Of a stretch of DNA of 64,000 nucleotides, positions 62,179 to 64,000 are shown piece after piece. The stretch lies in assembly GCF_002237595.1 (NCBI RefSeq), contig NZ_CP022529.1, forward strand, positions 3,100,001 through 3,164,000, written 5' to 3'. This DNA comes from Labrenzia sp. VG12 (GTDB lineage: Bacteria; Pseudomonadota; Alphaproteobacteria; Rhizobiales; Stappiaceae). A program made the translations under genes and the position numbers. The notes under the pieces were generated by a model. That model was given only the letters and a program-made list of their open reading frames with translations, had not been told where the DNA came from and ran no database searches. The first letter of the stretch is position 1. Each line of letters starts with the position of its first letter.

Positions 62179-63396
62179 TTATTCCGCTGGAACCGCGTCT
62201 TTTGCCGCAGAGCCGGCCTTCCGGTCGGCTTCCTCGACCTCCTCGACCCAGAGGCCGTGATGCTCGCGCGCCCATTGCAGCTCGACTTCGCCGGACCCCA
62301 TGGCGTCGTAGGCACCTTCCATGCCGACCGAGCCGATATAGATATGCGCCAGGATCATCGCGATCATCACGAACGCAATGATCGAGTGCCAGAGCTGGGC
62401 GTATTGCATCTCCTCGTGCGGCGCCAGGACTGTCGGCAGCGTGCCAAAGCCAAAGAGTTGCGGCAGGCCGGTCGCATTCAGGAGTTCGAAGGTTCCCGCA
62501 AACATCGGCATTTCAAACGGAAACAGCAGCGACAGGCCGGAAGCGGAAATCGAGGCGCCGAGGACGATGACACCCCAGAAGATCATCTTCTGGCCGAAAT
62601 TGAACTTGCGTGCGGGCGGATGAACGCCTTTTTTCAGGAGGCCTCCGCCGACGGCGATCCATTTCAGATCGGTCTTGTTCGGGATGTTGTGCACCACCCA
62701 CATCACGAACACCATGGCGAGCCCGAGCATGAAGGCCCAGGCAACGTTGTTGTGGATCCACTTGGACGCCAGCGCGATCGGAGCGAAGGCATCCTTGCCG
62801 ATCAGCGGGATGATCACGAGGCGGCCGAACAGTGTCAGAAGACCGGTCACACCAAGCAGAATGAAAGACCCGGCAAGCAGCCAGTGCCCGAACCGTTCCA
62901 CAGCCTTGAAGCGGGTAATGGTCCGGCCGGTTTTCTGGCCGTCGATCCGAATGCGGCCACGGAGCAGGTAAAACAGTCCCAGGAACACAATCGTCGCGCC
63001 AAGCAGATAGGCGCCATAGGTCGCAAGCGGTCCCTTGCGCCATTCCAGCCAGCGCATGCCGCCATCCTGCATGAGGACAGTGGCCTCCTTGCCTCCGGAA
63101 GACACCTTGATATCTGCCGACCCGAAACGCAGCGCGCGCCAGAGTTCCGGATCGGACACCCCACCCAAAGTTCCAAGCTGAGAGGAAAGGCCGGCGGCAG
63201 AATTCGGATCCCCGGTGGCGTTGCGACGGAAATCGTTGTCGACCTTCTCGCCGCGCTGACGCTTCATGATGTCTTCCAGGGTCTGGGCGCCGCCGGTCGC
63301 GGACCGGTCGGGAACGTTTTCCAGAGCCTGGTCCTGCGCAAATCCCTGGGACAGGAAGGCGAAGAGAACAACAACTGCCAAGGCAAGGCGTTTCAT
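62179..63396 (-). CDS. Formate dehydrogenase gamma subunit (cytochrome b)
   Basis: A 405-residue membrane cytochrome b with a signal peptide (KRLALAVVVLFAFLSQGFAQ), a periplasmic region of about 110 residues, then about five membrane segments. VERFGHWLLAGSFILLGVTGL, WIHNNVAWAFMLGLA and AQLWHSIIAFVMIAMILAHIYIGSVG hold the likely heme-ligand His residues of the FdnI/FdoI family. It receives electrons from the beta subunit and passes them to quinone. ATG 63396 has GAGGA at good spacing; GTG 63399 is adjacent. The C-terminal tail is Glu/Ala-rich. Confidence 0.93.
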   Translation of the reverse strand: MKRLALAVVVLFAFLSQGFAQDQALENVPDRSATGGAQTLEDIMKRQRGEKVDNDFRRNATGDPNSAAGLSSQLGTLGGVSDPELWRALRFGSADIKVSSGGKEATVLMQDGGMRWLEWRKGPLATYGAYLLGATIVFLGLFYLLRGRIRIDGQKTGRTITRFKAVERFGHWLLAGSFILLGVTGLLTLFGRLVIIPLIGKDAFAPIALASKWIHNNVAWAFMLGLAMVFVMWVVHNIPNKTDLKWIAVGGGLLKKGVHPPARKFNFGQKMIFWGVIVLGASISASGLSLLFPFEMPMFAGTFELLNATGLPQLFGFGTLPTVLAPHEEMQYAQLWHSIIAFVMIAMILAHIYIGSVGMEGAYDAMGSGEVELQWAREHHGLWVEEVEEADRKAGSAAKDAVPAE

Positions 63397-63448
63397 CACC
63401 GGGTCCTCATCATCTTGAAATCTCGGGTTTCGTCATGTCAGACAAACC

Positions 63449-63480
63449 GGGCGGCACACTGATGTACCGCCCCGCTTTTT
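63449..63480. other. Hairpin between the formate dehydrogenase beta and gamma genes
   Basis: GGGCGG (63449-63454) and CCGCCC (63467-63472) with an inner ACA/TGT pair around CTGA form a stable stem, followed on the plus strand by CGCTTTTT. The T-run is on the wrong strand to terminate the fdh transcript; it may stop antisense transcription or act as a processing site between the two cistrons. Confidence 0.4.
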
Positions 63481-63553
63481 GTCGATTGCGGGCACGCGGG
63501 CCCGAAAAGTCCAGTGACGAAGCCCCTCCAACGCCACCAGACATTCCGTCCGA

Positions 63554-64000
63554 TCAGTTGCCCTGACGGCCGTAGGCAGAACCCCAGCCCCAGGCGCCGG
63601 AGCCGAAGCCACGGGCAACCACACGCTCACGGTAGATCGCGGAGACGACGTCCCCATCACCTGCCAGGAGCGCCTTGGTGGAGCACATTTCCGCACAGAT
63701 CGGAAGTTTACCTTCAGCAATACGGTTGCGGCCGTATTTGGCAAACTCCGCGGTCGAGTTGTTCTCTTCCGGACCACCTGCACAGAAGGTGCATTTGTCC
63801 ATCTTGCCGCGTGATCCGAAATTGCCCGCTTGCGGGAATTGCGGCGCGCCGAACGGACAGGCGTAGAAGCAGTAGCCGCAGCCAATGCACAGGTCCTTCG
63901 AGTGAAGCACCACGCCTTCTTCGTTCTGGTAGAAACAATCGACCGGGCACACCGCCATGCAGGGTGCGTCCGAACAGTGCATGCAGGCGACCGAGATCGA
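63554..64000 (-). CDS. Formate dehydrogenase beta subunit, FDH3 type (5' end outside window)
   Basis: The C-terminal 148 residues of an iron-sulfur subunit. MHCSDAPCMAVCPVDC and CIGCGYCFYACPFGAPQFP are two [4Fe-4S] motifs, then KCTFCAGGPEENNS and CAEMCSTKAL supply further cluster Cys. The Gly/Trp-rich end (GSGAWGWGSAYG) is what I recall of FDH3 beta subunits. It carries electrons from the Mo/W catalytic alpha subunit, presumably encoded upstream of this gene outside the window, to the cytochrome b gamma subunit. Confidence 0.93.
   Translation of the reverse strand, partial: SISVACMHCSDAPCMAVCPVDCFYQNEEGVVLHSKDLCIGCGYCFYACPFGAPQFPQAGNFGSRGKMDKCTFCAGGPEENNSTAEFAKYGRNRIAEGKLPICAEMCSTKALLAGDGDVVSAIYRERVVARGFGSGAWGWGSAYGRQGN

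Noticed and set aside
62098..63462. A 454-codon open frame on the plus strand
   Set aside because: It is antisense to the formate dehydrogenase gamma gene; composition is that of a reverse-strand shadow.
1..64000. CRISPR arrays, tRNA/rRNA genes, insertion sequences, prophage genes
   Set aside because: I looked for regularly spaced repeats, cloverleaf-like or rRNA sequence, transposase or integrase motifs and phage proteins, and found none.

Overview
This 64 kb window is high-GC chromosomal DNA from an alphaproteobacterium. A marine heterotroph of the Roseibium/Labrenzia/Stappia type is my best guess, from gene content only: a tripartite tricarboxylate (TctCBA) transporter, a TRAP transporter, a BCCT betaine transporter, a five-gene hut pathway with HutF and HutG, a formate dehydrogenase of the FDH3 type, and palindromic intergenic repeats of a kind common in this class. 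I found no rRNA, tRNA, CRISPR array, prophage or insertion sequence. Gene packing is tight, with many 4-nt ATGA overlaps.

Layout. 1-2.85 kb: end of tctC, then tctB and tctA. 3.0-5.6 kb: copper ATPase gene copA behind a CueR-type promoter. 5.8-8.4 kb: an EamA transporter, a VOC protein and a lytic transglycosylase. 8.5-12.5 kb (minus): molybdenum hydroxylase genes of the IorA/IorB type, coupled to a SAM methyltransferase and an AraC regulator. 12.7-20.1 kb: histidine utilisation, hutF-hutC on minus and hutI-hutH-hutG-hutU on plus, divergent around an operator/promoter. 20.2-23.8 kb: a TRAP transporter whose binding-protein and permease genes are separated by two palindromic repeats. 23.8-25.0 kb: a GH3 hexosaminidase.

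25.1-40.7 kb is the most distinctive region. It consists of two divergent operons around an rpiR-type regulator. The minus operon encodes a GcvT/FAD demethylase-type dehydrogenase, an MDR dehydrogenase, three different enolase-superfamily enzymes and a class III aminotransferase. The plus operon encodes the regulator, a Rieske oxygenase, an Asp/Glu-racemase-like protein, a sulfotransferase-like protein, an aldehyde dehydrogenase and a small CMD-like protein, followed by a BCCT transporter. Together they look like uptake and stepwise demethylation/oxidation of a quaternary ammonium compound, perhaps related to proline- or hydroxyproline-betaine catabolism, but with unusual extra enzymes.

40.9-43.2 kb: a tungstate-type ABC transporter. 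43.3-56.6 kb: a divergent IlvD/Edd dehydratase, a membrane alpha/beta hydrolase, a DUF3179 protein, an adenylate cyclase, a YtcJ-like amidohydrolase, an NTF2-like protein, a SugE/Gdx exporter preceded by a guanidine-II-like leader, a TAT-exported sulfatase and a periplasmic binding protein. 57.0-60.5 kb: a MarR regulator with three copies of its probable operator, an MBL-fold hydrolase and an EamA transporter. 60.5-64.0 kb (minus): part of a formate dehydrogenase operon (beta and gamma subunits), a WD40-cytochrome c gene that appears broken by two frameshifts, and a 42-residue membrane peptide that overlaps it by 4 nt. The tungstate transporter, the formate dehydrogenase and the molybdenum hydroxylase share a need for Mo/W cofactors.
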